In this document: piece after piece, positions 46,811 through 58,949 of the stretch
Layout of the letters: each line of letters starts with the position of its first letter
Numbering within the stretch: the first letter of the stretch is position 1
Origin: Microcebus murinus
Lineage: Eukaryota > Chordata > Mammalia > Primates > Cheirogaleidae
Length of the DNA: 64,000 nt
NCBI RefSeq assembly: GCF_040939455.1
Contig: NC_134107.1
Location: 16,369,537-16,433,536, forward strand
Reading direction: 5' to 3'
The notes under the pieces: model-generated
Seen by the model: the letters and a program-made list of their open reading frames with translations, nothing else
Told to the model about the DNA's origin: nothing
Database searches by the model: none
Position numbers and translations under genes: made by a program

Positions 46811-46812
46811 CT

Positions 46813-47140
46813 TGTCGCGCCCGCCTCGCCAGCAAGGAAGACGCGGCAACAGGAGTTCTTCTGACCGTGCTTTAATGGGGTTCCCTTTAGACTTACATGA
46901 TGCGGAAGACCCAGCCCGGCAGCGCGCAGGCCACTATATACCCCAGAAGTACAACCCCTAAGCTGCGATAGGCCGCTCAACTGTCGAGCCCCCAAAGCAT
47001 TAGCCCATATCAGGACCCTTTGTTTGCATTCTCGTGCCACAGGGCAACCGACAATTGTGCCTGCGCTGAACTTGTTAGCTGCTCTAGGCAAAGCCGGAAA
47101 CAGGCGCCAACTTGTAATGGCGTTGACACCGCGCCCCACA
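46813..47140 (-). repeat. 5' LTR of the provirus
   Basis: 328 bp, identical by eye to 42303-42630. It holds the proviral promoter: TATA box at about 46933-46943 and ATTAAA at about 46871-46876 on the minus strand. Transcription would run toward lower coordinates through gag, pol and env. Confidence 0.95.
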
Positions 47141-47387
47141 CTTACTCTTCTCTATCTTCTTCCTAGAATTTAAATAAATCTCTAAAATTATACATTTGCT
47201 TATTTATTTTCCACTTCCTCCAAATCATATGTAATATCATATATGTAATATTTTATAAATAAGGTAGACTCCAAATTGCCTAGATTATTTATTGTATTTG
47301 AAAAATAGAGATTATATGATTTGCTAATGTATTGGATGTGGTGTGAAAAAAATAGTAGCCTAGTTACCTAAGCAACCAGAAGGATAA

Positions 47388-48245
47388 AATGACAAAGAAC
47401 TCCAGCAAATCAGCAAGAAAAATTCAAAGAACCCCATTAAAAAGTGAACAAAAGACATGAACAGAAAGTTTTCAAAAGAAGATAGATTAATGGCCAAGAA
47501 ACATATGAAAAAATGCTCAACATCTCTAATCATCAGGGAAATTTAAATCAAAACCACAATGAGATATCACTTAACACCTGGGAGAATGGCCTTTATTAAA
47601 AAGTCTCAAAACAACAAATGCTGGCATGGATGCGGAGATAGGAAAACTCATACACTGTTGGCAGGACTGCGTGAACTAGTACATCCTCTGTGGAAAGTAA
47701 TATGGAGATACCTCAAAGACCTTAAAGTAGAACTGCCATTTGATCCAGCAATTCTACTACTAGGTATTTACCCAAAGGAATAAAAGACATTCTATGAAAA
47801 AGACACCTGCACTCAAATGTTTATAGCAGAACAATTACAATTACAAAGATTTGGAAACAATTCAGTGGCCATCAATACATGAGTGAATTAATAAAATGTG
47901 ATATATGCATACCATGAAGTACTGCTCAGCCATAAAAGTGGTGAATAATATCTTTTGTATTAATCTGGATGGAACTGGAGAACATTCTTCTAAGTGATGT
48001 ACCACCAGAATGGAAAAACAAACACTACATGTACTCACCATTAAATTGGAACTAATCAATCAACACTTATGTGCATATATAGAAATAACAGTCATTGGAA
48101 ATCAAGCAGGTGTGGGGGAGGGGATGGTAAATTGACACCAGGTACAATAATACTATCTGGGGGATGGGCACTCTTATAACTTTGACTCAAACTGTATAAA
48201 AGCAATTTATGTTTGAACCCCCATAATATTCTGAAATTTAAAAAA
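47388..48245 (+). mobile_element. 5'-truncated L1, sense
   Basis: ORF2 3' end and 3' UTR in sense: 'catgaacagaaagttttcaa', 'aatcaaaaccacaatgagat', 'tgctggcatggatgcggaga', 'aagacacctgcactcaaatg', 'ctcttataactttgactcaa', ending in an A-tract near 48240. The frame 47559-47783 is a leftover of ORF2. A short 'aatgac' repeat at both ends may be the target duplication. It starts about 240 bp beyond the provirus. Confidence 0.8.
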
Positions 48246-48489
48246 AAACAATGACCACTATGTGAGATGTGGAAGACTCTTATAGTAGAAGGTGTGGGGT
48301 GGGAGGTGACCATGAGTTTTATTTTGGGAATAAAATGCTTGAGACGACTCTTGGATACCACCAGTAAAAGTTAAGCAGTGGAATGGAAATATAAATTTGG
48401 GAGTTATCAGCATGTAAATAGTATTTAAAGTCATGAAAGTGAAAGAATCTCATCCATTCTCCAGTATTAATACTTCAGAAGAGTATGGT

Positions 48490-48842
48490 GGTAAACATGT
48501 ATATATTTATATATAACACACACATTATATATACACTTATATAACAAATATATATGCAAATATACATATACTATACACACACTCACACACACACACACAC
48601 TGTACAAGGACTTTCTGGGAAGTATTCAGCCATGTAATATGTTCTTGTTGTATTACTATGTTAACAATGGGTTGATACTTTCTGGATAGCCCTTATATAT
48701 ACACTATATATGCACATATATTTATATGCAATAAATATATACATACTATATGTATATTTTCTCTCTCTGTCTCTCTCTGTCCCTCTCTCTGTATATCTAT
48801 GCATATATACATATACATATACACATACACACACACACACAC
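48490..48842 (+). repeat. AT/AC/CT simple-repeat cluster
   Basis: Several low-complexity runs: TATATA stretches at 48500-48570 and 48700-48750, AC runs at 48577-48600 and 48824-48842, and CTCTCT-type text at 48760-48795. No gene. Confidence 0.8.
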
Positions 48843-48939
48843 ATTTAAAAACTCCAACTTGTTTACCTCACTGGTCTTTCAGCAGATTGGTGAACTTATT
48901 TTCTCTGAGGCTTAAACTTCCACTTTATTTTTTAATTAA

Positions 48940-49090
48940 AAAATTTTTTTACTGATATAGTATTTGTACGTATTTATGGGGTATATGTGATATTTTGTTG
49001 CATTCATATAATGTGTAATGTTCAAGTCAGGGTATTTAGTGCATCCATATTTAGATCTTCAGTTTTTGTAGTTCCTTCCAGAATTCTTAA
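48940..49090 (-). mobile_element. L1 3' UTR fragment, minus strand
   Basis: Reads antisense: 'gtatttatggggtatatgtg', 'cattcatataatgtgtaatg', 'aagtcagggtatttagtgca'. Short and old. Confidence 0.55.
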
Positions 49091-49462
49091 AGAACTAGTT
49101 CCCCAAGTAATTTTCTATTCCCTAACAGTGGTTCTGCTTTCTTGAATAGAAGCCTGACTAATTTGTCCATCCTCTTAGACATCTGTATTGAAAGTATGTT
49201 TCTTTATTAGTTTCTATCACAACTCCCTGATCATTTTTATAGCACTAATAAAGTTTTAAAATTATTTCTATATGAAGTCATTTTCTTGTCTCATGCGCCC
49301 ACAAAATTCTAAACTCTATAAGCATAAGATATTATCAGTATTGTTTTTCCATTGCATTCCCAGGGCTTGATATCTATGTAGTAAACCTCAGTAAATATAT
49401 AAATTTACTGAATGCATTGTTTGGAAATCAGATGTCAAATAAATTAATGTATAAAAGAGTTA

Positions 49463-49835
49463 CGTGATATCTCATTGTGGTTTTGATTTGCATTGCCCTA
49501 ATGATTAGAGATGTTGAGCATTTTTTATGTGTTTGCTGCCCCACTATCTCCACTTCTATTCAACATGGTACTGGAAGTCCTTGCCAGAGCAATCAGACAA
49601 GAGAGGGGAATTAAGGGTGTCCAAATGGAGGCAGAAGAGGTCAAATTCCCACTCTTTCTTGACGATATAATATTACATCTAGAAAATCCCAAGGATTCAA
49701 CCAAGAGGCTCCTGGAATTGATAAATGAATTCATTAAAGTCTCAGGATACAAAATTAATGTGCACAAATCAGTGGCATTCCTATATGCCAATAACAGTCA
49801 AGCCGAAAATCAAATCAAAGATGCTTTTTTCTTAA
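49463..49835. mobile_element. L1 with internal inversion
   Basis: 49463-49537 is antisense ORF2 end ('gtgatatctcattgtggttt', 'tagagatgttgagcattttt'). At about 49538 the strand flips to sense reverse-transcriptase text: the plus frame 49511-49978 reads '[16 protein letters not shown]', 'FLDDIIL' and '[16 protein letters not shown]'. The RT motif reads LDD where the usual is ADD. Twin priming is the likely cause of the inversion. Confidence 0.75.
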
Positions 49836-49839
49836 AGAC

Positions 49840-51130
49840 TACTTTGTCTGCTATCAGGATATTAATACTAGTATTCATTTGTTGGTATATTCATAATATA
49901 TCTTTTCCATCTTTATACTTTCATATTTGTAGTTCCTTAAAGTATGCCCCCTTTAATAAGTACATTTTTGGGTTTTGATTTGTCTATTTATTTCAGTATT
50001 TTATTTAGCATATTTAGTTTATTTACATTTAACACAATTTCCTCTGTAGTTGGATTTTGTTTGTGTGTGGCCAAAAACATGCATAATGTAAAATTTACTA
50101 TCACATCAATTTCCAAGTGTACAGTACAATTTGACAACCACATGCACATTTTTGTGCAGCAGATCTCCAGAAGTCCCCTCCCCCATCCTGCGTGACTAAA
50201 ACTCTATACACATCAAACAACATTTCCCCGCCTCCTCCTGCCTCCATCCTTCGGCAACCACCATTCTACTTCCTGATTTCATGAGTCTGACTACTTCAAA
50301 TATACAGGAATCATGCAGTATTTGGCTTTTTGTGACTTGCGTATTTCACTTAGCATAATGTCCACAGGTTCATCTATATCACAAAAGACAGGATTTTCTT
50401 CATTATTAAGGATTAATAGTATTCTATTGTATGTATATGTCACATTTTCTTTATCCACTCATCTATTGATGCACATTTATGTTGTTTCCATATATTGGCT
50501 ATTGTGAGTAATGATGGAATAAACATAGGAATGCAGATACCTCTTCAAAACCCTGATTTCAATTCTTTTAGATATATACCCAGAAGTGCGATTGATGGGT
50601 TATATGATAATTTTGTTTTTAATTTTTTTGAGAAACCTCCATACTCTTATCCATAGCGCTGCACCATTTTACATTTCCACCAGTGGTGCACAAGATTTCC
50701 AGTTCTTCCACATTCTTACCAATATTTGCTATTTTCCATTTTTTGGATAGTGGCCATCCTAACAGGTGTGAAGTGTTATTTTATTATGATTTTGACTGGC
50801 ATTTTGCCATCTTTTTATATACCTATTGGCCATGTGTATGTTTTCTTTGGAGAAATGTCTATTTAGATCCTTGGCCCATTTTTAAATCAGATTATTTGGT
50901 TTTTTTTTTCTTCCTATTGAATTGCATGAGTTCCTTATATATTTTGAATATTAAACCCTTGTCAGATATATAGTCAGAAAATATTTTCTACCATTCTCTA
51001 AGTTGCCTTTTTATTTTGTTGATTGTTTACTTTGCAGCACAGAAGTTTTAAGTTTGATGTAGTTCCATTTGACTATTTTTGATTTTGTTGCCTGTGATTT
51101 TCATTGCATTTCCAGAGGAAAAAATTGATA
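49840..51130 (-). mobile_element. Older L1, minus strand
   Basis: Antisense L1: 'gcagatctccagaagtcccc' (50159), 'ttcggcaaccaccattctac', 'cttagcataatgtccacagg', 'cccagaagtgcgattgatgg', 'tggccatcctaacaggtgtg', 'ttaaacccttgtcagatata'. The first 200 bp are less clear. 51131-51510 shows nothing recognisable. Confidence 0.65.
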
Positions 51131-51522
51131 ACATCATTAGTGAGTGTATTTTTTTTTTTTGCCAAATGTGATAATAGGTAGTCATATACAGAAAAATTGA
51201 GAAATTCCCTTATTATTTATCCATCCCCTTTTCCTGTACTCTGGCCTTTTTGCTTTTGAAAATGATCATATGACCACAGTGTATCTACCAAATGACTTAT
51301 TATAGATAGAAATATTAATTCCTTAAAATGGTACACTTATATGCTCTGAATAAAATATACCATCAAAAAGCATACACCATTATTAAAAATACATATCACA
51401 TTTTTCTTCATTTTGGACTCTTAGAATATTTTTTAGACTAGAGAAATAAATAATACCAGAAAAAATTTATATTATGATACCTCAATTGATTATTTTAACT
51501 TTTTTATTAGAAGGTAATCACA

Positions 51523-51853
51523 GGCTGGCTCACGCCTATAATCCTGGCACTCCGGGAGGCCAAGGCATGCAGATTGTTCGAGCTCAGGAGTTCAAGACCA
51601 GCCTGAGCAAGAACAAGACCCCATCTCTACTAAAAAAAAAATAGAAAGAAATTAGCTGGACAACTAAAAACATATATAGAAAAAATTAGCTGGGCATGGA
51701 GGCACATGCCTGTAGTCCCAGCTACTCGGGAGGCTGAGGCAGAAGGATCACTTGAGCCCAGGAGTTTGAGGTTGCTGTGAGCTAGGTTGATGCCAATGCA
51801 CTCTAGCCCAGGCAACAGAGTGAGACTCTGTATCAAACAAACAAAGAAAAAAC
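51523..51853 (+). mobile_element. Alu SINE, strepsirrhine-type, with target duplication
   Basis: Begins 'ggctggctcacgcctataat', has an extended A-rich middle linker ('acatatatagaaaaaattag'), and a right arm 'ggttgctgtgagctaggttg' and 'agagtgagactctgtatcaa'. A perfect 11-bp duplication AGGTAATCACA flanks it at 51512-51522 and 51854-51864. The linker and the 'gagctaggttgatgcc' wording fit lemur-lineage Alus as I recall them. Confidence 0.92.
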
Positions 51854-52258
51854 AGGTAATCACATGCCATCTATCTCCTTTAACATATTTCCCACTTCTG
51901 TGTGCATGTGCACTTATACAATGTTTGCATGCTCTTCTACTCATGGGTTTGTGTGTGCCCTGTTTATACATAAGCTTGCCTAGGCAAATGGTAGACAAAA
52001 TGGGAATGTGAATAAATCAAATATTATTAATAAGGTTTTTGAGAAAGAGGATTCCAAAATGCTGAAAGTCTCATTTGGCCATTCTCATTTAGATATTACA
52101 TATCTGGACATAATGGTTTCTTTCTACCAGGTGACAGACTTTTAAGAGGAAAAAGCATCACCTCAATAATTTAAGGGCAGTGTGGGCCTTAAAGTGTGAG
52201 TCATTTCATGCAGAATATCTGATAGGAGTGAAACAAGGTCACTATGAATCCTACAACT

Positions 52259-53203
52259 TTAAAAAGTCAATCCTAAAGACAATTTTGCCTTCTCAACCAC
52301 TTTCTTGAATGCACACTTGACCTCTTTGTTCCTCAGACTGTAGACCAGAGGGTTCAGCATAGGGATGACCATGGTGTAGAACACAGATGCGATTTTGTCT
52401 ATGTCCATGGAGTGACTGGAGCTGGGCTGTAAGTACATAAAGATGACTGTTCCATAGAAGATAGAGACTGTAGTGAGGTGAGAAGCACAGGTGGACAAAG
52501 CCTTTTGGTATCCTGCAGATGAATGCATTTTCAGAATGGTGCTAAATATGAGCAAGTAGGAAATCAAGATAACAAGAAGAGCCAAAAAGATGTTGAAACC
52601 TGCCATGAAAACAAGAATTAGCTCAGTAACCTGTCTGTCAGAGCAAGATAGGGCCAGGACTGCTGGAAGATCACAGAAAAAGTGATGGACCCGATTGGAC
52701 ATACAGAAAGAGAGACTGAACGTGTTTCCAATGTGGATGGAGGCATTCAGGAAACTGTAGACATAGCAGCCTGTGGCCAGACATGCACACACACTCGTCG
52801 TCATGGTGGTGGTGTAATGTAGAGGTTTGCACACCGCTGCAAAGCGGTCATAGGCCATTGATGCCAAGAGGAAATTTTCCACAGTGGCAAAGGCTCCAAA
52901 AAAGAACATTTGAGCAGCACATGCGTTGTAGGAGATGACCTTGTCTCCTATAAGAAGCCCAGCCATGACCTTGGGAGTGACAGCTGTAGAGTAGCAAAAG
53001 TCCACCAGAGACAGGTTACCAAGGAAAAAATACATGGGAGTGTAGAGATGAGAGTCTAAGAGAATCAATAGGATCATCCCCAGGTTCCCAACCATATTGA
53101 TGAGATAAATAAAAGTGAATATTATAAAGAGAGGGACTTGTAGTTCTGGGGCATTGGTTAGACCTAGAAGGATAAACTCAGTCACTTCTGTGCTGTTCTC
53201 CAT
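52259..53203 (-). CDS. Olfactory receptor, OR5B subfamily (gene 3, opposite strand)
   Basis: Intact 314-residue odorant receptor on the minus strand. The ATG at 53201-53203 gives '[10 protein letters not shown]'; the frame extends to 53218 only through a TTG. A splice acceptor (ctatag) lies at 53232-53233. Features: sequon at N3, GN at 39-40, '[15 protein letters not shown]' (Gly where the others have Ser), [10 protein letters not shown] from 116 with Phe in the DRY motif, '[15 protein letters not shown]', [10 protein letters not shown] and '[15 protein letters not shown]'. No disruption. Residues such as '[17 protein letters not shown]' and the '[12 protein letters not shown]' tail are close to OR5B2/OR5B3/OR5B17 as remembered and to gene 4. 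Its reversed orientation sets it apart from the other genes here. Confidence 0.95.
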   Translation of the reverse strand: MENSTEVTEFILLGLTNAPELQVPLFIIFTFIYLINMVGNLGMILLILLDSHLYTPMYFFLGNLSLVDFCYSTAVTPKVMAGLLIGDKVISYNACAAQMFFFGAFATVENFLLASMAYDRFAAVCKPLHYTTTMTTSVCACLATGCYVYSFLNASIHIGNTFSLSFCMSNRVHHFFCDLPAVLALSCSDRQVTELILVFMAGFNIFLALLVILISYLLIFSTILKMHSSAGYQKALSTCASHLTTVSIFYGTVIFMYLQPSSSHSMDIDKIASVFYTMVIPMLNPLVYSLRNKEVKCAFKKVVEKAKLSLGLTF

Positions 53204-53609
53204 AGATGGTATTTCCAAATCATGAGGTACCCTATAGCAACAAAAAAATAAAGGAACAAAATGATAAATGAAAAAAGAGATTTAGGTGAAATTAAAAGAT
53301 ATAACTATATATACATTATTTCATTATAGTAATAACTTGTACTTCAATATTCCCCAGATCTAAAGTATGGGCTTCACAATTATATTTAATGCATAAATTA
53401 TCCATAGAGTTACACATTATTGAAGCAGAATGATGTTCACAAATCATCTCTCAACTTCTCAATTTTACAAATTTATAAACTAAGATGTAGAAACGTAGTC
53501 TTAACTAAGATGACATGTCTGCAATGGATATGGCTGTCAATTCAGTTTTCCTGAGCCTAGTAAATGCTTATACTTTTCTGTTGTTCATGGAACTATTTAG
53601 ACAGTTTAC

Positions 53610-53695
53610 ATGGATATTTATTTATTTATATATATATAAATGATATATATATTTATATATATATTATATTTATTTATTTATATATTTATTTATTC
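53610..53695 (+). repeat. AT-rich simple repeat
   Basis: Runs of TATATA and TTTATTTA. Low complexity, no coding value. Confidence 0.85.
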
Positions 53696-55280
53696 CTCTT
53701 AACAGCCCTATGGGGTTTACTAGTTGTTACCTCCTTTTAACTTATGAAGCACAGAGATTCATTAATGTATTTATGTTTAAAAAATTATTAGTGCCAAATT
53801 CAAGTTTTATACCAGGTTGAGTGGTTCCCAAGTCTATTGGTCTTTAAATGAATTTAAATAAAATGGAATTTAACTCAATGTATAGTCACCATTGTCTCCA
53901 CAGGTCCAAACTCAGTGTTTGGGGTTTCCCAGTGAATTAACTGATAAATATATGTGTAATAGATGACTTAGTGTAGCTGGGACAATAGGGGCATGTACAA
54001 CCAGCAGAGCTAATGATGGGAAAGCACAGCACTGAGAGTAGAGCTTGGGCAGCAGGGAGAGGTGCACATTGCCTCTACCATGTACTACCTAAGAGTCATT
54101 AGTCCTAACATAACTACCTGAACCTAATTTTCTCCATCTACGAAATGAAAAATATTAATGAAACCTTCCTCAAGCTATTATTGTGAGAATTATATGAAAT
54201 ATTGCATAAAAAAACAATGATTAAAATGTTGAGTATTTAGCATGATTAGTGTTAGGTGTAATATTATTAGGCTAGAATGATGGCCTATGTTTGTGTTTGA
54301 GAAAGGTGGGTGGTAACATGTAGGGCTCAGGTGTGGGTGAGTTCTGAAGTCTCACAGCCTCTCTCTTTCATTTGTTTTTTCTCAAGCAATTGGTCCACTA
54401 AGATTTCCTGTGCCCTCCAGTGTTTCCCAGTCTGTCCTTTGCCGGCATGAGTGGCTATGATAGTCTTTCCTTGTGAGCCATTCTTTTGCTTAATTTCTCC
54501 TTAAAATCTATATTCTAGCTTAGGTTGAAAGAGTTCCTTTCTTAATCTCATTTTTTTCTGTCATGACTGTCATCCCATAGTTGAATCGCTGAGATCAATG
54601 GTTAAAAGCACCTAGTTTGTCACCTTCCTTTAGCTGGCAGATCTGTTGGGGGAGTGAACTCCACTTTTTAAATTTTTTATTTAAATACATTTTTGTATAA
54701 GGACAGCGTTTTAAATCTTTGTATTTGAATTCTAGGCCTTGAGAGAGACATCTAATATCTGCTTATCAGCATTCTTGACCATCACCCTAATTCTTTCACA
54801 TCTTCACTTTACAAGCCTAACCCCCAAAGTCATGGTGTTTTCTAACCTTTGACACTCATTGCCACTTGTACAATTCTGTGTTTTATAGCCAATAATAAGA
54901 CCTATACAGACAAATAATGTATGTGTATATGTCTATATATGCATATTTTTTCATTTAATTTTTTAAATTTAATCCTTACAATAATGTTGTAAGGTAGGTA
55001 GTGCTATTATTCTCTTTTTTATCATTTAGAGATCTGAGAATTTAAGAAGGCATATAAAGCTCTACAATTATACAGTTAGTATAAGGAAGACTAAAAAGAC
55101 AAGATTCAAACACATCTGTGAACAATTCAAAAAGCCTGTGCTTTTAGCCACCTCACTGTCAGCATTTGTAGATATACTGGTAATAATTAGGGTGAAGTTA
55201 TGGGGAACAGGTTATGGTGGAGTATGGAGCTCACTAATTCAGTTAATACTTTCTGTAGTTTAAAGAATGGTTATTTCACA

Positions 55281-55281
55281 T

Positions 55282-55314
<33 letters not shown>

Positions 55315-55332
55315 CCCCCCTCCCTCTCTCCC
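55281..55332 (+). repeat. (CT)n-rich tract
   Basis: TCTCTC run with a C8 stretch at about 55313-55320. It creates a spurious Ser/Leu-rich frame at 55200-55406. Confidence 0.85.
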
Positions 55333-55628
55333 ACCCTTCAGTGAAAGGTCAAGAAGGTGCAATTAACACTTCATCAGAGCATCACCTTTCCTTTTTCTGT
55401 TGTTGATCCTGTTTTAGAAAAGCAGCGTCATGATGTTTCATAAGTACCACTAAGCTGTCTGCTGATGGAAGTTTTGACATTTATGTCCAGCCTTAATTCA
55501 CTATTTTAGAAAAATGTCCAACACATATATTTCTATGCTGAAATAACTCATAATAAATATAGCTGCCTCACTGCTTTTGCATGAATTACACTTTTCACTA
55601 AATGTGTATATGCAATAGAGAAGCTTAC

Positions 55629-55700
55629 CTTGTTGTGGGGGGAAAAAAAAGGACAGTCAATCCTGAATCATGAGTCTGAAATCAGAAATTCAGCCATGGA
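55629..55700 (-). promoter_or_regulatory. Duplicated OR 5' non-coding exon block (gene 3)
   Basis: On the minus strand it reads 'gctgaatttctgatttcaga', then 'attcaggatt', then 'acaacaag|gtaag', with the donor at 55629/55628. This is nearly the same text as the block ending at 59678 before gene 4 ('gaacttctgattttagacac', 'attcaggatt', 'caacaag|gtaag'). A poly-T/poly-C insertion separates the parts. This supports a shared promoter and first exon. Confidence 0.65.
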
Positions 55701-55849
55701 ATGCCATCAAAGATACTCTCCATCAGGTACTGGTCAAAAGGTAACCAAAATGTTTGTACTCTTATATTTTCCTGAAAAACAAGTTTCCAGATCTGCAAGG
55801 CAGGTGAAGATGGAGGAAAGAACACTCAGATGGAGTCAGAAACTTGAGT

Positions 55850-56040
55850 ACAAATCCTGAGTCCATCCTTAATTCTTATTGTGCCCTTGGAGGAGTGACT
55901 CATCTTCCTATTTGTAAAATAAACAAAATTACCTCTCCCATGCATTTCACAGAATTGTGTCTATGAATAGCAAATGAGAGAAGTTCTATAAACACTTTGC
56001 TGAGGTGTTATCATTTAAAGTCAGTCAATATAATTTCCAC
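55850..56040 (+). repeat. MIR-like SINE remnant
   Basis: Text in MIR order: 'gtacaaatcctgagtccatc', 'ggaggagtgactcatcttcc', 'gtaaaataaacaaaattacc', 'tctataaacactttgctgag'. Diverged. Confidence 0.5.
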
Positions 56041-56379
56041 CTAGGAGTGTTTTCTCTGGCCATGATTGTAGGCTCATAGCAAATGTTCAGGTTACAGATG
56101 GGGAAAGGGGCAAATCTGCATATATTAACAACTGTTACCATTCAGATGCACAAATGACAGCAAGAGGAGCCCAGCACACAGTCCAGTTTCGCTAATATTG
56201 TGTCACATGAAGTTATATTGAGATTTCAGAGGAGGATGCAGGGGAATCAACAGGAAGTATTGAGAGCTCTCTGGGGATGCTTCCCAGGAGGGCATCTAAG
56301 CTCTCATCGCACTTTTTCAAGAAAGAAGCAATCAATCTGGATATGTTGATAGTGTACACATGATTTTATATTGTTGTTT

Positions 56380-58505
56380 TTCATTTTCTAATTAAAGTAT
56401 AATTTACAAAGCGTAATATCCATAGCTTTTAGTGTAAATTTATAAGAGGCTGGTCAAATTTATATGGTCGTGTAACCACTACTACAATCATGATATAAAA
56501 GAGCTCCATTATCTGAACAAAACCCCTGAACTTTTTTTCCCAAGAATTGATTTTTTTATTTTAAAATATTTAATTGACAAATAAATATTGCATATATTTA
56601 ATGTGTACAATGTAGTGATTTGAATATGCATAATGATTAGTAGATAATCATAACAATTATCACAATCAATGAATGAACACATCCATTACCACCCATGCTA
56701 TATATTGGATTTCTAGTTCAGGTTATAACTAAAAGTTTGTATCTCTTGATAAACTTCTCCCCATTTCCCCTACCCCACTCTCAGCCTCTGGAAACCACTT
56801 TTTGTTGTTTGTTTGTATGAGTTTGACTTTTTTAGATTTCACATATGACAGATCATGCGATATTTTTCTTTGTGTCTGGCTTATTTCATTTAGCATAAGG
56901 TCCTCCGGTTTCATCCATGTTGTCACAAATGGCAGGTTATTTTCTCTTTCTAAGCCTGAATAACATATATAACATATATATATGAATGATACATAATATA
57001 TAATATTAATAATACTATATCACAATATATCATCACCATCGATGGACACTTAGGCAGTTATCATGTCTTGGCTATTGGGAATAGTACTGTAATGAATGTG
57101 ACAGTGCAGATATCTCTTTGAAGTACTGATTTAATTTCTGCATTATTACCCGGAAGAGAGATTGCTGGATCCTATGGTAGCTCTAGTTTTTTATTTTTGA
57201 AGAACCTCCATATTGTTTTTTATAATGGCTGTACCAATTTACATTTCCACCAATAGCGTGCTAGGGTTCCCTTTTTTCCACATCTTCACCAACAGCTATC
57301 TTTCATATTTTTGATAATAGTCCTTCTAACAGGTGTGAGGTGATATTTAATTGCAGTTTTGATTTGCCTTACTCTGATGATTAGTGATATTGAGCACATT
57401 TGAAAGTACCTCTCTGCCACGTCTATGTTTTCTTTAGAGAAGTGTCTATTTAGGTCTTTTGCCCATTTCTTAGATTGTTTGCTTTTTTGCTATTGAGTTA
57501 TATGAGTTACTTGTATATTACAGATATTAACCCTTTGTAAGATATATAGTTTGCAAATATTTTCTCTAATTTCATAGCTTGTCTTTTCATTTTGTTGATT
57601 GTTTCTTTTGTTATGCAGAAGATATTTAGTTTGCTATACTCTTAATTGTCCAATTCTGCTTTTGTTGCCTGTGCTTTTGGAGTTGTACCCCAAAAGTCAT
57701 TTCCAAGACCAATGTCAAGGAGATTTTCCCCTACATTTTCTTCTAGGAGTTGTGTGGTTTCACCTTATATTTAATTCTTAAATACATTTTGAGCTATTTT
57801 TGTAAGTGGTATAAAATGAGGGCCCAATATCATTCTTTTGCATGTGGACATACAGTTTTCCTAGCACCATTTACTGAAGAGACTGTGTCCTTTCCCTATT
57901 GCATATTCTTGGTGCCCTTGTTGAATATTAGTTGACTGTATACATGTGGTTTACTTCTGGATTCTAGTCTGGGGTTCTGGACAGGCCAGCTGGTAGTGAC
58001 CTTGGTCACTTAGCAGTTTTTGGTAGGATCATTAGGGTTTTCTATATATAAGAACTTGTCATCTGAAAACAGGGACAATTTAATTTCTTTCTTTTTAATT
58101 TAGATGTGTTTAATTTCTTTCCCTTGCCTAATTGCTCTGGCTAGGACTTCTGATACTATGTTGAATAGAAATGGCAAGAGCATACATGCTTGTCTTTTTC
58201 CTGATCTGAGAGAAAAAACTTTTAACTTTTCCCCATTGAATATGATATTAGCTATGGGTTTGTCATGTATGGCTTTCATTGTATTGAGGTAAAATATTTC
58301 TATATCTAATTTGTTGAGAATTTTTATTATGAAACAATGCTAAATTTTGTCAAATGCTTTTTATGAATCTATTGAGATTATCACATTGTTTTTGTTCTTT
58401 ATTTTGTTAATGGGGTGTATCACATTTATTGATCCATGTAGGCTGAACCATCCTTGCATCCCAGGGTTAAATCTCACTGCATTATGGTGTATGATCCTTT
58501 TAATG
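56380..58505 (-). mobile_element. L1 (older), long antisense segment
   Basis: Antisense L1 3' UTR and much of ORF2: 'agtataatttacaaagcgta', 'catttagcataaggtcctcc', 'tggatcctatggtagctcta', 'gtcatttccaagaccaatgt', 'tcattcttttgcatgtggac', 'tgcatcccagggttaaatct'. 56041-56379 before it shows nothing recognisable. Confidence 0.75.
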
Positions 58506-58830
58506 TGTTGCTGAATTCATTTTAGTCACAAACATTTTGGTTATATATATTGCCTTTGCATCACCCAAGCCAGAGCTACACGCATGCCCAATCCCCAGAG
58601 AGTGAGGTCCTTGCCCCTTAGTTATGAATTTACTCATCCCTTCCACCCCCCTCCCACCTGCCCGGCACCGGATCAATATTACTTCCATGTGTGCACCTAA
58701 GTGTTGATCAGTTAGTACCAATTGATGGTGAATACATGTGGTGCTTGTTTATCCATTCTTATGATGCTTCACTTTAAAGTATGGGCTCTAGCTCCAACCA
58801 GGATAATACAAGATGTGTTAGTTAACCATT
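58506..58830 (-). mobile_element. L1 3' end, minus strand (younger)
   Basis: 'aacattttggttatatatat', 'cccaagccagagctacacgc', 'ccctcccacctgcccggcac', 'taagtgttgatcagttagta', 'tacaagatgtgttagttaac'. It abuts the older L1 and probably inserted into it. Confidence 0.7.
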
Positions 58831-58949
58831 TTTTAAAATAATATATTAATTGTGGTTCTGGTTATATAACCATGCACATTCCACCAAATCCTTAGATATA
58901 CACACTAAAATCATGGACCTTACTGTTGGTAAGTTATACTTTAATTAGA

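Larger units (their letters stand above)
42303..47140 (-). mobile_element. Young class II endogenous retrovirus (IAP-like), internally deleted
   Basis: A 4838-bp provirus read on the minus strand. It has two 328-bp LTRs with TG...CA ends that look identical at every base. A 6-bp target duplication CTTACT lies at 42297-42302 and 47141-47146. Order on the minus strand: 5' LTR, primer-binding site, short gag remnant, uninterrupted pol, truncated env, polypurine tract, 3' LTR. A 6-bp duplication, tRNA-Phe primer and pol type place it with betaretrovirus/IAP-like class II elements. The start of the LTR also resembles mouse IAP as I recall it ('attacaagttggcgcc'). The gag capsid/nucleocapsid, protease and env TM regions are gone, so it cannot make particles alone. 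Identical LTRs imply a recent integration or gene conversion. Confidence 0.95.
53234..55628 (-). other. Predicted intron of OR gene 3
   Basis: Lies between the putative 5' exon (donor at 55628) and the acceptor at 53232. Contains AT repeats (53610-53695), MIR-like text (54060-54240) and a CT-rich tract (55281-55332). No separate gene. Confidence 0.5.

Noticed and set aside
46793..46812. Apparent 3' end of a tRNA-Phe gene on the plus strand
   Set aside because: Only the terminal 18 bases with CCA are present and they sit directly beside the LTR, so this is the retroviral primer-binding site.
47559..47783. Possible small plus-strand gene
   Set aside because: It reads as the L1 ORF2 C-terminal region in a truncated L1.
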